A stretch of DNA of 64,000 nt from Streptomyces violaceusniger (lineage in GTDB: Bacteria; Actinomycetota; Actinomycetes; Streptomycetales; Streptomycetaceae), in assembly GCA_005405945.1 (NCBI GenBank), contig BJHW01000002.1, positions 248,001 to 312,000 on the forward strand. The letters run 5' to 3'. The notes beneath the pieces were generated by a model. It saw only the letters and a list, made by a program, of their open reading frames with translations, had not been told where the DNA came from and searched no databases. Positions 33,269 through 43,253 of the stretch are shown piece by piece. Numbering within the stretch: position 1 is the stretch's first letter; each line of letters opens with the position of its first letter. Both the position numbers and the translations under genes were made by a program.

Positions 33269-34444
33269 ATGTCCAAGCAGACGTATGTGCGCACCAAGCC
33301 GCATCTGAACATCGGCACCATGGGCCATGTCGACCACGGCAAGACCACGCTGACCGCCGCCATCACCAAGGTGCTGAGCGAGCGCGGCACCGGTGGCGCC
33401 TATGTGCCGGCCGACCGCATCGACCGGGCGCCGGAGGAGGCCGCGCGCGGCATCACCATCAACATCGCGCACGTCGAGTACGAGACCGACACCCGGCACT
33501 ACGCGCATGTCGACATGCCCGGCCACGCCGACTTCATCAAGAACATGGTGACCGGCGCCGCCCAGATCGACGGGGCGATCCTCGTGGTCTCCGCGCTCGA
33601 CGGGGTGATGCCGCAGACCGCCGAGCATGTGCTGCTGGCCCGCCAGGTCGGCGTCGACCACATCGTGGTGGCCCTCAACAAGGCCGACGCGGGCGACCCC
33701 GAGCTCACCGACCTCGTCGAGCTCGAGGTGCGCGAGCTGCTCTCCGCGCACGGCTACCCCGGCGACACCACGCCCGTCGTACGGGTCTCCGGGCTGCGGG
33801 CGCTGGAGGGCGACCCGCGGTGGACGGGGGCGATCGAGGCGCTGCTGGACGCCGTGGACATCTACGTCCCGACGCCCGTGCGCCACACCGGGGCGCCGTT
33901 CCTGCTACCGGTGGAGAACGTGCTGACCATCACCGGACGCGGCACGGTCGTCACCGGCGCCATCGAGCGCGGCACGGTACGGGTCGGCGACCGTGTCGAG
34001 GTGCCCGGCACCGATGTGGCCACGGTGGTCACCGGGGTGGAGACCTTCGGCAAGTCCATGGAGTCGGCCGAGGCGGGGGACAATGTGGCGCTGCTGCTGC
34101 GCGGAGTGGCGCGGGACGCGGTGCGCCGCGGCCATGTGGTGGCCGCGCCCGGCAGCGTCGTGCCGCGGCGGCGCTTCACCGCGCGGGTGTACGTCCTCTC
34201 GGCGGCCGAGGGCGGTCGGCGGACACCGGTGTCCACCGGCTACCGCCCGCAGTTCTACCTCCGTACGGCCGATGTGGTCGGCGCCGTGGACCTCGGGGCC
34301 GCCGCGGTGGCGCGCCCCGGTGACACGGTCACCATGACGGTCGAGCTCGGCCGCGCCGTACCGCTGGAGCCGGGTCTCGGCTTCGCGATCCGCGAGGGCG
34401 GCCGCACGGTGGGCGCGGGGACGGTGACCACCGTGCTGCCGTGA
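33269..34444 (+). CDS. tuf3: Elongation factor Tu, divergent second copy (tuf3 type)
   Basis: Protein of 391 residues, complete EF-Tu: G1 GHVDHGKT, G2 with Thr in ARGITIN, G3 DMPGH, G4 NKAD, then domains II and III. Divergences from housekeeping EF-Tu (DMPGH for DCPGH, the shorter domain III end VGAGTVTTVLP) match the tuf3 genes of Streptomyces, which are separate from the str operon and in S. coelicolor are linked to stringent response. It delivers aminoacyl-tRNA to the ribosome or serves a stress role. ATG 33269 follows GAGGAG. No EF-G or ribosomal protein gene is adjacent. Confidence 0.93.
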   Translation: MSKQTYVRTKPHLNIGTMGHVDHGKTTLTAAITKVLSERGTGGAYVPADRIDRAPEEAARGITINIAHVEYETDTRHYAHVDMPGHADFIKNMVTGAAQIDGAILVVSALDGVMPQTAEHVLLARQVGVDHIVVALNKADAGDPELTDLVELEVRELLSAHGYPGDTTPVVRVSGLRALEGDPRWTGAIEALLDAVDIYVPTPVRHTGAPFLLPVENVLTITGRGTVVTGAIERGTVRVGDRVEVPGTDVATVVTGVETFGKSMESAEAGDNVALLLRGVARDAVRRGHVVAAPGSVVPRRRFTARVYVLSAAEGGRRTPVSTGYRPQFYLRTADVVGAVDLGAAAVARPGDTVTMTVELGRAVPLEPGLGFAIREGGRTVGAGTVTTVLP

Positions 34445-34531
34445 CCATCACCGGCCCCGCTCGTCCGCCTCCCCCGTGCGGGAGGCGGGCGAGCGGAAGC
34501 CGCGGCACGCAGGCGACGGCACAATGAGAGG

Positions 34532-35377
34532 GTGGACGAGCCGATACCCGTGAGCCGTGCCGTGGACGGCGGCACCGCCAAGCTGATGCCGGACCTGGAC
34601 CGCCCGCGCGCCTGGCTGCTCACGGTGGACGGCGCCCCGCAGTCGTATGTGGACCTGGACGATCCGGGTCATCTCGAATTCGAGTACGCGCGGCGGATCG
34701 CCCATGTCCTGGACGCGGCCGCCGATCCCGGCGCCCCGCTCGACGTACTGCACCTGGGCGGCGGGGCTTGGACGCTGCCTCGCTATCTGGCCGCCACCCG
34801 CCCCGGCTCCCACCAGGTGGTGATCGAGGCCGACCGGGGGCTGCTGGAACTGGTCGCCGAGCACCTTCCGCTGCCGTCCGGGGCGGGCATCACGGTGCGG
34901 CCGGAGGACGCCCGGACCGCGCTGGAGGCCGCGCCCGAGGGGTGCGCCGATGTCATCGTGGCCGATGTCTTCGGCGGTTCGCGGGTGCCCGCGCATCTGA
35001 CCTCGGTCGAGTACGCCCGCGCCGCGGCCCGGGCGCTGCGCCCTGGCGGGTGGTACGCCGCGAATCTGGCCGACGGGGCGCCGTTCGCCTTCCTCCGCTC
35101 CCAACTGGCCACCTACCGCACGGCGTTCGCGCACCTCGCCCTGATCGCGGAGCCGTCGGTGCTGCGCGGCCGCCGGTTCGGCAACGCCGTGCTGGTGGCC
35201 TCCCAGTCCGAACCGCCGGTCGCCGTGCTGGCCCGCCGCACCGCCGCCGACGCCTTCCCGGCCAGGGTCGAGTACGGGGAGGCGCTGGAGCGGTTCATGG
35301 GGGGCGCGGCGCCGGTGCGGGACGAGGACGCCACGCCCTCGCCCGAGCCGCCGGACGGGGCGTTCAGCGTGGGCTGA
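34532..35377 (+). CDS. Spermidine-synthase-like methyltransferase-fold protein
   Basis: Protein of 281 residues. The SAM/dcSAM Rossmann fold has LDVLHLGGGAWTLPRYLA (motif I), VVIEADRGLLELV (acidic end of strand 2) and DVIVADVFGGSRVP (motif near the catalytic Asp). SYVDLDDPGHLEFEYARRI is the usual approach strand. Stand-alone spermidine-synthase-like proteins in Streptomyces often lack proof of polyamine synthesis, so the product is uncertain. GTG start at 34532 without a strong ribosome site. Convergent with the MFS gene. Confidence 0.8.
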   Translation: MDEPIPVSRAVDGGTAKLMPDLDRPRAWLLTVDGAPQSYVDLDDPGHLEFEYARRIAHVLDAAADPGAPLDVLHLGGGAWTLPRYLAATRPGSHQVVIEADRGLLELVAEHLPLPSGAGITVRPEDARTALEAAPEGCADVIVADVFGGSRVPAHLTSVEYARAAARALRPGGWYAANLADGAPFAFLRSQLATYRTAFAHLALIAEPSVLRGRRFGNAVLVASQSEPPVAVLARRTAADAFPARVEYGEALERFMGGAAPVRDEDATPSPEPPDGAFSVG

Positions 35378-35386
35378 CGGGGCCGT

Positions 35387-36690
35387 TCAGCGTGGGCTGA
35401 CCGGCTCCGGGTCGGTGTCCGCGGCTGCGGCCGGTCCGCCCTCGGCGACGGGCTCGGTCTCGCGCCGGCGCAGCCGCCGTACGTCCGGGACCGTCAGCAC
35501 CGCCAGCGTGAGCGCCAGGATCAGCGCCGAACACCCCCACAGCGAGGCCGACCGGCCGAACGCCTCCTCGGCCGGACCCGCGAGCGCCGTGGCGAGCGGC
35601 ACCATGGCGACCGAGCCGAACCAGTCGTACGCCGAGACCCGCGACAGCTTGTCCTCGGGGATCTCCTGGCGCAGCGCGATCATCCAGGACACCCCGAACA
35701 CCTCGACCGACACTCCGACCAGGAACATCACCACGGCCAGCGGCCCGACCGGCACCGGGACGGCCAGCGCGGCCGACGGCAGGGCGAGCGGCAGCACACA
35801 CAGGGAGCCCGCGAGCAGCATCCGGCGCGGTCGCCAGCGCACCATCAGCAGAGCGCCCAGGACGGTGCCCGCGCCGAACGCCGCGAGCGCGAGTCCCCAG
35901 GGGCGCGCCCCGCCCAGATGGTCCTCGGCCACCAGCGGGCCGAAGACCGACTCCGCCGCTCCCACCACCGCGTTGACGACGGAGAACTGGACGACGATCG
36001 ACCACAGCCAGGGCCGGCCGACGAATTCGCGCCAACCTTCGCGCAGATCCCGCAGCATGCCGCCGCCGGGCTCCCGTTGGGCGACGGCACGCACGTCGAG
36101 CAGGGAGCGCAGGGCGCCCGCGACCGCGAACGCGGCGGCGTCGACGGCCAGCACCCAGCCCGGGCCGACCACCGCGACCAGCGCGCCGCCGAGCGCGGCC
36201 CCGCCGATCTGCGCACCGTTCATGCCCATCCGGAACAGCGCGAAGGCACGGGGGCCTGTTCGCCGTTGACGCTGGAGAGCAGCATGCCCTCGGCGGCGGG
36301 GGAGAAGAACGCCTGCCCGGTGCCGCCGAGCGCGGACAGCACGGCCATCTGCCACAGCCGCGCCTCGCCGGACAGGACGAGCACGGCGAAGACCGCCTGC
36401 GAGAGGCAGTTGAGGCTGTTGGCGGCCACCATCACCCGGTGGCGGGGCAGCCGGTCCGCCACCGCGCCACCGATCAGCAGGAAGACGACCAGCGGAAGGG
36501 TGCGGGCCGCCGCCACCAGCCCGACGTCGCCGCCGTCCCCGCCCGTCTCCAGCACCGCGAACGCCGCCGCGATGAGGGCTCCGGCGTTCCCGAGGCCCGT
36601 CACCACGGCGGCGGTGGTCAGCAGGGTGTAGTTGCGGCCGGCCCACGCGGGGCGGCGCGGTCGGAGGCGCGGGGCCGGAGGAGTCGTCAC
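35387..36690 (-). CDS. MFS transporter (MFS_3/enterobactin-exporter-like), one base missing
   Basis: About 434 residues when repaired, with 10-12 helices. The N-terminal half NYTLLTTAAVVTGLGNAGALIAAAFAVLETGG, then GGAVADRLPRHRVMVAANSL, is the effector MFS_3 pattern. The C-terminal half continues RAFALFRMGMNGAQIGGAALG and ALRQEIPEDKLSRVSAYDW, very typical of the family. The break is at the G run 36250-36254, where one base appears lost between NGEQA and RAFALFR; restoring it makes the length a multiple of three. Probably a drug or siderophore exporter. Confidence 0.85.
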
Positions 36691-36764
36691 ATCCGGACTA
36701 TCCCTGGGGGCGGGCCCCGGCGTCCAACCGAATTCCGGCCGCCGTGATCGGAGCGGTCAGAGGG

Positions 36765-37886
36765 TCAGGAGACCTCCGACTTCACCGGCCGCAGCGAACT
36801 CATGATCTTCTTGATGGTGGAGTCCGGGACCTCTTCCTTGGTGCCCTTGACCGAGTACAGGACCCAGGTGGCGAAGTCGCCGTTGGTGTCCGTGTAGGTC
36901 ACGGTCACCGACTTGCCGTCGGTGGTGCACTTGTCGGTCTTCTTCACCCCGGTGACGGTGGCCGACGCGGTGTAGCCCTCGAGGCCGTGGGCGCTTTTGA
37001 ACTTCTTGGCGTCGGTGACCTTGCGGGTCCCGGTCTGCTTCTGGTCGAAGGCGGCGAAGACCCAGTTCTCGGCCTCGATCTTGGCGGCCGACGCCTCGCT
37101 CTTGGCGCCCTGCGCGCCCTTTGAGCCCGCCCCGGCGGCGTGGCTCTTGTTGACGTAGCCGTCCTTGTCCTTGACCGAGCAGTAGTCCTTCTTGTACCTC
37201 GCCGGAGCGGACATGACCACGAGCGGCTTGCCCTTGTCGTCCTCGAAACCGGTGCTCAGGCCCGGCGATTCGACCGTCCACTCCGGGGGGACGTCGAAGG
37301 CGTTGTGCCGCTTGGGGCTGACCACCGGCTTCCAGCCGGGTATGACCGCCTTGACATCGGTGGTGTCACCGCCGGCGCGCGGGTTGTCCGCACCGCCGCC
37401 GCCCGGGTCCTCGGTCGGCTCCTCGGAGGCCGGGGCCGATGCGGAGGCGGGCGTCTTGTCCTTCCCCTTCGACTCGTCACCGCCGCCGCTGTCGTCCTTG
37501 CCCAGGACCAGCGCACCGGTGATGGCCGCGGCGGCGACGACCGCGATGGCCGCGACGATGGCGATGGTGGTCGTGCGCTTCTTGTTGTCGCGCGGCGGCT
37601 GCGGTGCGCCGGACGGGTCGGACGGAGCGCCCCACTGCTGGCCGGGCGGACCCTGCGGCGGGCCGTATCCGGGCTGCTGCCCCGGCTGGCCGTACTGCCC
37701 CGGCTGGCCGGACTGCCCCGGCTGCTGCTGGGGCGGCTGCTGATAGGGATTCGGCTGCTGGTATCCCGGCTGCTGATACGGGTTGGGCTGGCCGTATCCC
37801 GGCTGCTGGTACCCCGGTTGCTGATAGGGGTTCTGATGGTGCGGGTCGTTCTGCTCGCCCCCGGGCGGCTGCTGTCCTGGCCACAT
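36765..37886 (-). CDS. Single-pass membrane protein with Pro/Gln/Tyr-rich N-terminus
   Basis: Protein of 373 residues. The first 95 are low-complexity QQPGYQQPNPYQQP repeats, cytosolic and probably disordered. One helix TTTIAIVAAIAVVAAAAITGALVLG (about 105-129) follows, then a Ser/Asp-rich linker and an extracellular domain of about 210 residues with four Cys (DYCSVKD, KTDKCTTD) ending MSSLRPVKSEVS. This layout is common among Streptomyces sensor-like or lipoprotein-like proteins. Function unknown. Confidence 0.8.
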   Translation of the reverse strand: MWPGQQPPGGEQNDPHHQNPYQQPGYQQPGYGQPNPYQQPGYQQPNPYQQPPQQQPGQSGQPGQYGQPGQQPGYGPPQGPPGQQWGAPSDPSGAPQPPRDNKKRTTTIAIVAAIAVVAAAAITGALVLGKDDSGGGDESKGKDKTPASASAPASEEPTEDPGGGGADNPRAGGDTTDVKAVIPGWKPVVSPKRHNAFDVPPEWTVESPGLSTGFEDDKGKPLVVMSAPARYKKDYCSVKDKDGYVNKSHAAGAGSKGAQGAKSEASAAKIEAENWVFAAFDQKQTGTRKVTDAKKFKSAHGLEGYTASATVTGVKKTDKCTTDGKSVTVTYTDTNGDFATWVLYSVKGTKEEVPDSTIKKIMSSLRPVKSEVS

Positions 37887-37981
37887 GGCCAGTAACGATA
37901 GAGGGGAGCGACGACAGCTGCTACGGCTGCCCCGCGGACTGCCCCTTTCCCCGTTTTCTACTGGGTGGTAACTTCCGGGTC

Positions 37982-38434
37982 ATGTCTGAAACCCTGCCCT
38001 CCGTCGGTGAGATGCTCGCCGCCACGGTGCCCATGGTGCGCACCCTGAACCTGGAGTTCCGCGAGGCGTCGCCCGAGCGCGCGGTGCTGTGCCTGCCCGA
38101 CCAGCCCGACTTCCACAACCACGTCGGCGGCCCCCACGCGGGCGCGATGTTCACCCTGGCGGAGTCCGCGAGCGGCGCCGTCGTGCTGGCGGCGTTCGGC
38201 GATCAGCTCGGCCGTGCCGTACCGCTGGCCGTGCGCGCCGAGATCGGCTACAAGAAGCTCGCCAAGGGGCCCGTCACCGCGACCGCCACCCTCGGCCGGC
38301 CCGCCGCCGAGGTGGTCGCCGAGCTGGACGCGGGGGAGCGGCCCGAATTCCCGGTGAACGTCGCGATCACCCGCGAGGACGGCGCGGTGACGGGTGAGAT
38401 GTCCATCGTGTGGACCCTGCGCCCCCAGTCCTGA
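37982..38434 (+). CDS. Hotdog-fold thioesterase (DUF4442/PaaI-like)
   Basis: Protein of 150 residues. FHNHVGGPHAGAMFTLAESASGAVVLAAF is the hotdog helix with the HAG motif next to the active site; RAEIGYKKLAKGPVTATATL forms the following strands. It would hydrolyse an acyl-CoA thioester in the cytosol. ATG 37982. Divergent from the membrane protein gene with a gap under 100 bp. Confidence 0.85.
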   Translation: MSETLPSVGEMLAATVPMVRTLNLEFREASPERAVLCLPDQPDFHNHVGGPHAGAMFTLAESASGAVVLAAFGDQLGRAVPLAVRAEIGYKKLAKGPVTATATLGRPAAEVVAELDAGERPEFPVNVAITREDGAVTGEMSIVWTLRPQS

Positions 38435-38618
38435 GCCCGTCCTCCCCGGCCCCGAGCCCGGCCCGCGTCCGTCCTCCCTGCGCCGGAGTCGACGCGAGCG
38501 GGAGCACGACTTGGGGATGATGGCGACCGCGCGCCGATTGAGTAGGCTTCCCGGCGTGCGCCACGTCCCTGGTCCGGCGCACGCCGGGAAGCGGTCGCCA
38601 CATGGGGAGGAACCGGCG

Positions 38619-39287
38619 TTGCATATCGATCAATGGCTCGAGACCGTGCCCGCGGTCAGCGTGTATCTGCTCGTGGGCATCGTCATCGGCCTGGAGAGCC
38701 TGGGAATCCCGCTCCCCGGTGAGATCGTCCTCGTCAGCGCGACGCTGCTGGCGGCCTCCCAGGACCACATCAACCCCTACATCCTGGGGACGTGCGCCGT
38801 CGCGGGCGCGGTGATCGGCGACTCCATCGGCTATCTCATCGGCCGCAAGGGCGGACAGCCGCTGCTCGCCTGGCTGGGCCGCAAATTCCCCAAGCACTTC
38901 AGCGCCGAGCACGTGGCCACCGCCGAGCGCTCCTTCCAGAAGTGGGGCATGTGGGCGGTCTTCGTCGGCCGGTTCATCGCGCTGCTGCGCATCTTCGCGG
39001 GGCCGCTCGCGGGCGTGCTGCGCATGCCGTACTGGAAGTTCCTCATCGCCAATGTGCTCGGCGGCATCGTCTGGGCCGGTGGCACCACCGCGGTCATCTA
39101 CTCCCTGGGCAAGGTCGCGGAGGACTGGCTGAAGCGCTTCTCCTGGCTCGGGCTCGTGCTGGCCCTGCTCTTCGGTCTCGGCTCGATGCTCGTGATGAAG
39201 TGGCGCTCCAAGAAGGCCAAGGCCGCGGCGGTCACGGCGGCCGATTCCGAGACCGCCGAGCCGGAGCCGGTCCCGGCCGGGGACTAG
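38619..39287 (+). CDS. DedA family membrane protein
   Basis: Protein of 222 residues. GLESLGIPLPGEIVLVSATLLAA is the re-entrant motif with the conserved Glu, YLIGRKGGQPLLAWLGRKFP the basic amphipathic loop, and FVGRFIALLRIFAGPLAGVLRMPYWKFLIANVLGG the F..R(F)..R..P.AG motif. DedA proteins maintain envelope homeostasis, and some flip undecaprenyl phosphate or other lipids. The start is TTG 38619, supported by GGGGAGG at the right distance; upstream in-frame codons lack a ribosome site. Confidence 0.9.
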   Translation: MHIDQWLETVPAVSVYLLVGIVIGLESLGIPLPGEIVLVSATLLAASQDHINPYILGTCAVAGAVIGDSIGYLIGRKGGQPLLAWLGRKFPKHFSAEHVATAERSFQKWGMWAVFVGRFIALLRIFAGPLAGVLRMPYWKFLIANVLGGIVWAGGTTAVIYSLGKVAEDWLKRFSWLGLVLALLFGLGSMLVMKWRSKKAKAAAVTAADSETAEPEPVPAGD

Positions 39288-39301
39288 GGCCTGTCCGACG
39301 C

Positions 39302-39324
39302 CACGCGGCGGAGCCGCATATCGA
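39302..39324 (+). repeat. Dispersed 23-bp intergenic repeat, copy 2
   Basis: Identical over 23 bp to 7187-7209, same orientation, here between the dedA and gamma carbonic anhydrase genes. Confidence 0.6.
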
Positions 39325-39381
39325 TGCTCGGGCTCTGCCGGGGCTACCGGCCGGGGCGCGGAAAGCGGAGGGAACGACCAG

Positions 39382-39923
39382 GTGGGAGAGACGGTGCGCG
39401 CCTTGATCTTCGGCATCGACGGGAAGGAGCCACAGATCGCCCCCGACACGTTCGTGGCCCCCACGTCGGTGGTGATCGGCGATGTCGTGCTGGCGGCGGG
39501 AGCGAGCGTCTGGTACCAGGCGGTGCTGCGGGGTGACGGCGGTCCCATCGTCCTCGGCGCGGACAGCAACATCCAGGACAACTGCACGGTGCACGTCGAC
39601 CCCGGATTCCCGGTATCGATCGGTGAGCGGGTCTCGGTCGGGCACAACGCGGTCGTGCACGGTTGTACGGTCGAGGACGAGGTCCTGATCGGCATGGGGG
39701 CGACGGTCCTCAACGGCGCCCGGATCGGTACGGGATCGCTGGTCGCGGCCCAGGCCCTGGTGCCGCAGGGGATGGAGATACCGCCCGGTTCGCTGGTGGC
39801 GGGGGTGCCGGCGAGGGTGAAGCGCCCCTCACCGACGAGGAGCGGGAAGGCATCAAACTGAATGCCCAGGTGTACGCGGACCGGGCGAAGCAGTACCGGG
39901 AAGCGCTCAGGGGCGGCGCGTAG
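39382..39923 (+). CDS. Gamma carbonic anhydrase family protein, one base missing
   Basis: About 180 residues when repaired. Left-handed beta-helix with the three zinc His positions: DNCTVHVD, VSVGHNAVVHGCTV and the related loop. QALVPQGMEIPPGSLVAGVPARVKR precedes the C-terminal helix LTDEEREGIKLNAQVYADRAKQYREAL, which is reached only if one C is restored in the run 39825-39828. It may hydrate carbon dioxide or be a non-catalytic YrdA-like relative. GTG start after GGAGGG. Confidence 0.87.
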
Positions 39924-39940
39924 CCGGATGTGATCGGGTG

Positions 39941-40639
39941 ATGGTCATGGACTGGGAAGCCTTCGCCGAGCGCATGGCCACCATGGCACGGGATCTGCTG
40001 GCGCAGGATTCCGTGGAGGCCACGCTGGACCGGATCAGCGCGTGCGCGGTGGACATCGTGGAGGGCTGCGACGCGGCCGGCATCCTGGTGCTCCACGGCA
40101 GCCGAGCGGAGTCCCTTGCCCCCACCGAGGGGCTGGTGGTGCGGTCGGACCGGCTGCAGGAGCGGCTCAGGGAGGGGCCCTGCTTCGACGCCGCCCGCCG
40201 CCTGGACGGCGAGCGGGTGTTCCGGATCAAGGACTTCACCGAGCCCGAGGAGCGCTGGCCGGACTTCGTGAGCGAGGCCCGCGGCCTCGGCATCGGCAGC
40301 ATGATGGGGTTCCTGCTCTACACCGAGCAGGAGAACCTCGGCGCCCTGAACCTCTACTCGCGCCACCCCGCCGCCTTCACCAAGGCCAGCGAGACGGCCG
40401 GCTGGCTGCTCGCCTCGCATGCCGCGGTCGCCTTCTCCAGCGCCCGCACCGCCGATCAGCTCCAGCAGGCGCTCCAGACCCGGCACACCATCGGGGAGGC
40501 CATGGGCATCCTCATGGAACGCCTGAAGGTCAGCGAGGACGACGCCTTCGCGCTGATCCGCCGGGTGTCCCAGGAGCGCAACGTCAAGCTGCGGGACATC
40601 GCCCGGCAGATCTGCGAGAGCGGTGGAATCGACGGCTGA
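39941..40639 (+). CDS. GAF and ANTAR domain regulator
   Basis: Protein of 232 residues. The N-terminal GAF-like domain has GCDAAGILVLHG, EGPCFDAARR and ENLGALNLYSRHP. The C-terminal ANTAR domain has LQTRHTIGEAMGILMERLKVSEDDAFALIRRVSQERNVKLRDIA, about residues 180-228. ANTAR binds paired hairpins in nascent RNA to prevent termination; the GAF domain probably senses a ligand. Starts at 39938, 39941 and 39947 are all in frame. No target hairpin pair is obvious nearby. Widespread in Streptomyces. Confidence 0.88.
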   Translation: MVMDWEAFAERMATMARDLLAQDSVEATLDRISACAVDIVEGCDAAGILVLHGSRAESLAPTEGLVVRSDRLQERLREGPCFDAARRLDGERVFRIKDFTEPEERWPDFVSEARGLGIGSMMGFLLYTEQENLGALNLYSRHPAAFTKASETAGWLLASHAAVAFSSARTADQLQQALQTRHTIGEAMGILMERLKVSEDDAFALIRRVSQERNVKLRDIARQICESGGIDG

Positions 40640-40661
40640 GGCGTCAGCCCGGGCCGACGCG

Positions 40662-41694
40662 TCAGCCGAAGCGGCTCTTCCGGCCCGTGGTCTGGACCGG
40701 AAGGGCCTGGCCACCGTGGTCCCCCGGGGGTCCGCTGCGATGGCGTGACGCCCAGGTACCCCCGGGACCTCCAGTGGTAACCCCACCGTCATCCGGATTT
40801 CGGCAGGCCCCGCGGGGCGTGGATCCCTGGATGCCCTCCTTCGGCCGCCGCACCGGGCGTACCCGCGGCCCGTGCGGCCTCCGGGGCGTCCGCACGGGCC
40901 GCCAGGTGGTGACGAGGGCCGCGGCCAGCAGGAGCTCGGCGAGGTCGCCGCCGTAGTACATGATCTCCGCGCCGCCCCGGACCTCGGTGATCGGGGCGTG
41001 CACCTCGACCCAGAAGCCCCCGTACATCAGCTGGGCGATGGCGGCGTGGGCGGCGATGGCGGCGCCGAGGACCACCAGCCGGGCCGGTACCCCCGGCCGG
41101 GCGGGGGCCGGATCGGGACCGGCGATGGCGTACGCGAACAGCCAGCCGGAGAGCAGGAAGTGGGCGTGTGTCAGCCAGTGCCACCCGGGGTGGCCCATGG
41201 TGGCGTCGTAGACGGGGTGAAGTACAGCGGTACCAGCCCGCCGGTGGTCAGCAGCAGGGCGGTGACGGGGTGGCCGAGCAGCCGCGCCGGGCGGGAGCGG
41301 AGCACGGCGGTCAGCCGTCTGCCGTGGTCCGGGGGCAGGGCGCGCAGCAGCAGGGTGACCGGGGCCGCGAGCACCAGCGCGAGCGGTGCGTACATCCCGA
41401 GCAGCAGATGCTGGGCCATATGGCCGCGGAAGTCCTCATGGGCGAACGGCGCGAGCGGCGGCAGCAGCGCCACGGCCACCAGGGCCAGCCCGGCCCCGAA
41501 GCTCAGCGACCGCGCGAGCGGCCAACCCTGGGCGGGGTGACGGCGACGGGCACGGCGGACCGCCAGCGCGTAGCCGACGGCACACCCCAGCAGGGCGAGG
41601 GCCGGCCCCAGCGGGGCGAGGGCCGACAGCCATACGTCCAGGGGCCGCCGCCCCCGCCGTGCCCATGGCCGGGGTGCGCCGCGCCGCCACCCAT
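40662..41694 (-). CDS. ctaG: Cytochrome c oxidase assembly protein (CtaG family), two bases missing
   Basis: About 344 residues when repaired. A His-rich start MGGGAAHPGHGHGGGGGP is followed by LDVWLSALAPLGPALALLGC and several helices, AHEDFRGHMAQHLLLGMYAPLALVLAAPVTLLLRALP (the conserved H..QH signature), then HPGWHWLTHAHFLLSGWLFAYAIAG. Single-base losses at the G runs 41641-41644 and 41214-41217 break the frame; both repairs are needed to join the conserved pieces. The family delivers copper to cytochrome oxidase in the membrane. The start overlaps the DUF2243 stop (TGATG). Confidence 0.83.
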
Positions 41695-42246
41695 CACACG
41701 TGTCCGGTGGCGCGGGGCGCCTCGGGGCCGGAGGGGCCCCGCCGCGCCGCAGCAGATAGCCGCCGACCACCAGGAGGGCGCCCAGGACGAGGAAGCCGGC
41801 GTCCCACCACGGCTGCTCGGGCCGCCGTGGACATGGTGGATGCCGAGGATCTGGTGGTCCAGCACGCCCTCGACGAGGTTGAACAGGCCCCAGCCGACCA
41901 GCATCCAGCCCCACAGGACGCGGGAGCCCCACACCCGGCGCCGGTCGTGGGTGACCCGGGCGTAGAGGATGGCCAGCCCCAGCAGCACCGCGATCCAGCA
42001 CACGGCGTGGAAGACGCCGTCCCACACGGTGTTCATCCGCAGACCGGAGACGGTGTGCGGGTTGTAGTACCTCACCCCGATGCGGTCGTGGTTGGTGCTG
42101 CTGAGCATGTGGTGCCACTGGAGCAGCTGGTGCAGCAGGATCCCGTCGAGGAATCCGCCGAGCCCCACCCCCAGCACGATGCCCGGCAGCCGGATGACGC
42201 GCGACGCCGGCACACCGGCCCGCGCTTCCTCCGCTGTGGTGGCCAT
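41694..42246 (-). CDS. DUF2243 membrane protein, two bases missing
   Basis: About 184 residues when repaired. GIVLGVGLGGFLDGILLHQLLQWHHMLS is the DUF2243 signature with conserved His residues, followed by VGWGLFNLVEGVLDHQILGIHHVH and EQPWWDAGFLVLGALLVVGGYLL, four helices in all. One base is missing at 41819-41821 and one more between there and 41700; with both restored the stop overlaps the ctaG ATG. The His-rich family is often next to ctaG and may act in copper handling or oxidase assembly. Confidence 0.8.
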
Positions 42247-42403
42247 CACCGCGCTCCGTCCTGACGTCAGCGTGTTCCCCCGCGCTCTCCGCCCCCACGG
42301 CTTCCCGGCCGGACCGGCTTCCTCACCTGCCCCTGCCTTCTTTCCGCCATATCGCCGAGCCGAGCCGGGGCCCCGGGGCAGGTGGTCGGTCAGCGCCGTC
42401 CGC

Positions 42404-43180
42404 TCAGGCGGCGGTGACGGTGAACAGCCCGCCGTCGGGGTCGCACAGGACCGCCTGACGACCCGTGGGAGAGGCGTCCGGCGGGAGGGCGACCGTGCCA
42501 CCGGCGGCGCGGGCCGCCGCCACGGCGGCCGTCACATCGGGGACGCGGAAGTGGACGTACCAGCGCGGCCGGACCCGTGGGTCGGGGGCCTGTTCGACGG
42601 CGCCGCCGTGGATCGCCGCCAGCTTGCGGCCCGCCTCGCGCACGATCACCTCGTCGTTCTCGTACTCCACGGAGCAGTTGCTCCCCGGTGACGCCCAGCC
42701 GAAGACCTCCCCGTAGAAGAGGGCGGCCGCGAACGCGTCCCGGGTCCGCAGCTCCAGCCAGGCCGGGGCGCCCACGTCCGGACCCGACGGCCAGCCGGGC
42801 AGCGCCTCCCCCGCCCAGAAGCCGAAGACGGCGCCGTCGGGGTCGGCGGCCAGCCCGGCGCGGCGGCCGGTGCCGAACGGGAGCGGGCCGACGCCGGCGG
42901 TTCCGCCCCGCTCGTGGATCCGTGCCGCGGTGGCGTCCGCGTCCGCCACGGCGAAGAACGGCGTCCAGGCGACCGCGCCCCTGAGGCTGTTCGCGAGCGC
43001 CCCGACCCCGGCCACCGGCGCTCCGCCGAACAGCGCCGTACGGAACTCCTCATCCAGCCCGGTGGGGCGCCAGGTCCATCCGAGCACCGCGGTGTAGAAC
43101 TCCTGCGCCGCCTGGAGGCTGGGGGCGGCGAGACTCACCCAGCAGGGGAATCCCGGCCGTGCCTGGCCGATCGGCTTCAT
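42404..43180 (-). CDS. VOC family protein, two glyoxalase-like domains
   Basis: Protein of 258 residues made of two tandem VOC modules. The first is FPCWVSLAAPSLQAAQEFYTAVLGW..., ending AADPDGAVFGFW; the second is PAWLELRTRDAFAAALFYGEVFGW..., ending LCDPDGGLFTV. Metal-ligand positions of glyoxalase are partly replaced, so it may be a binding or resistance protein. ATG 43180 follows GAGGAG. Confidence 0.87.
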   Translation of the reverse strand: MKPIGQARPGFPCWVSLAAPSLQAAQEFYTAVLGWTWRPTGLDEEFRTALFGGAPVAGVGALANSLRGAVAWTPFFAVADADATAARIHERGGTAGVGPLPFGTGRRAGLAADPDGAVFGFWAGEALPGWPSGPDVGAPAWLELRTRDAFAAALFYGEVFGWASPGSNCSVEYENDEVIVREAGRKLAAIHGGAVEQAPDPRVRPRWYVHFRVPDVTAAVAAARAAGGTVALPPDASPTGRQAVLCDPDGGLFTVTAA

Positions 43181-43253
43181 GGGCACCACTCCTCACAACT
43201 CCGCCCCGACACCACCGCGGGGGACTGCTCCGATGTACCCCGCCGGCCGGGTG

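Noticed and set aside
38367..39713. Long minus-strand frame opposite dedA
   Set aside because: Antisense shadow with no domain.
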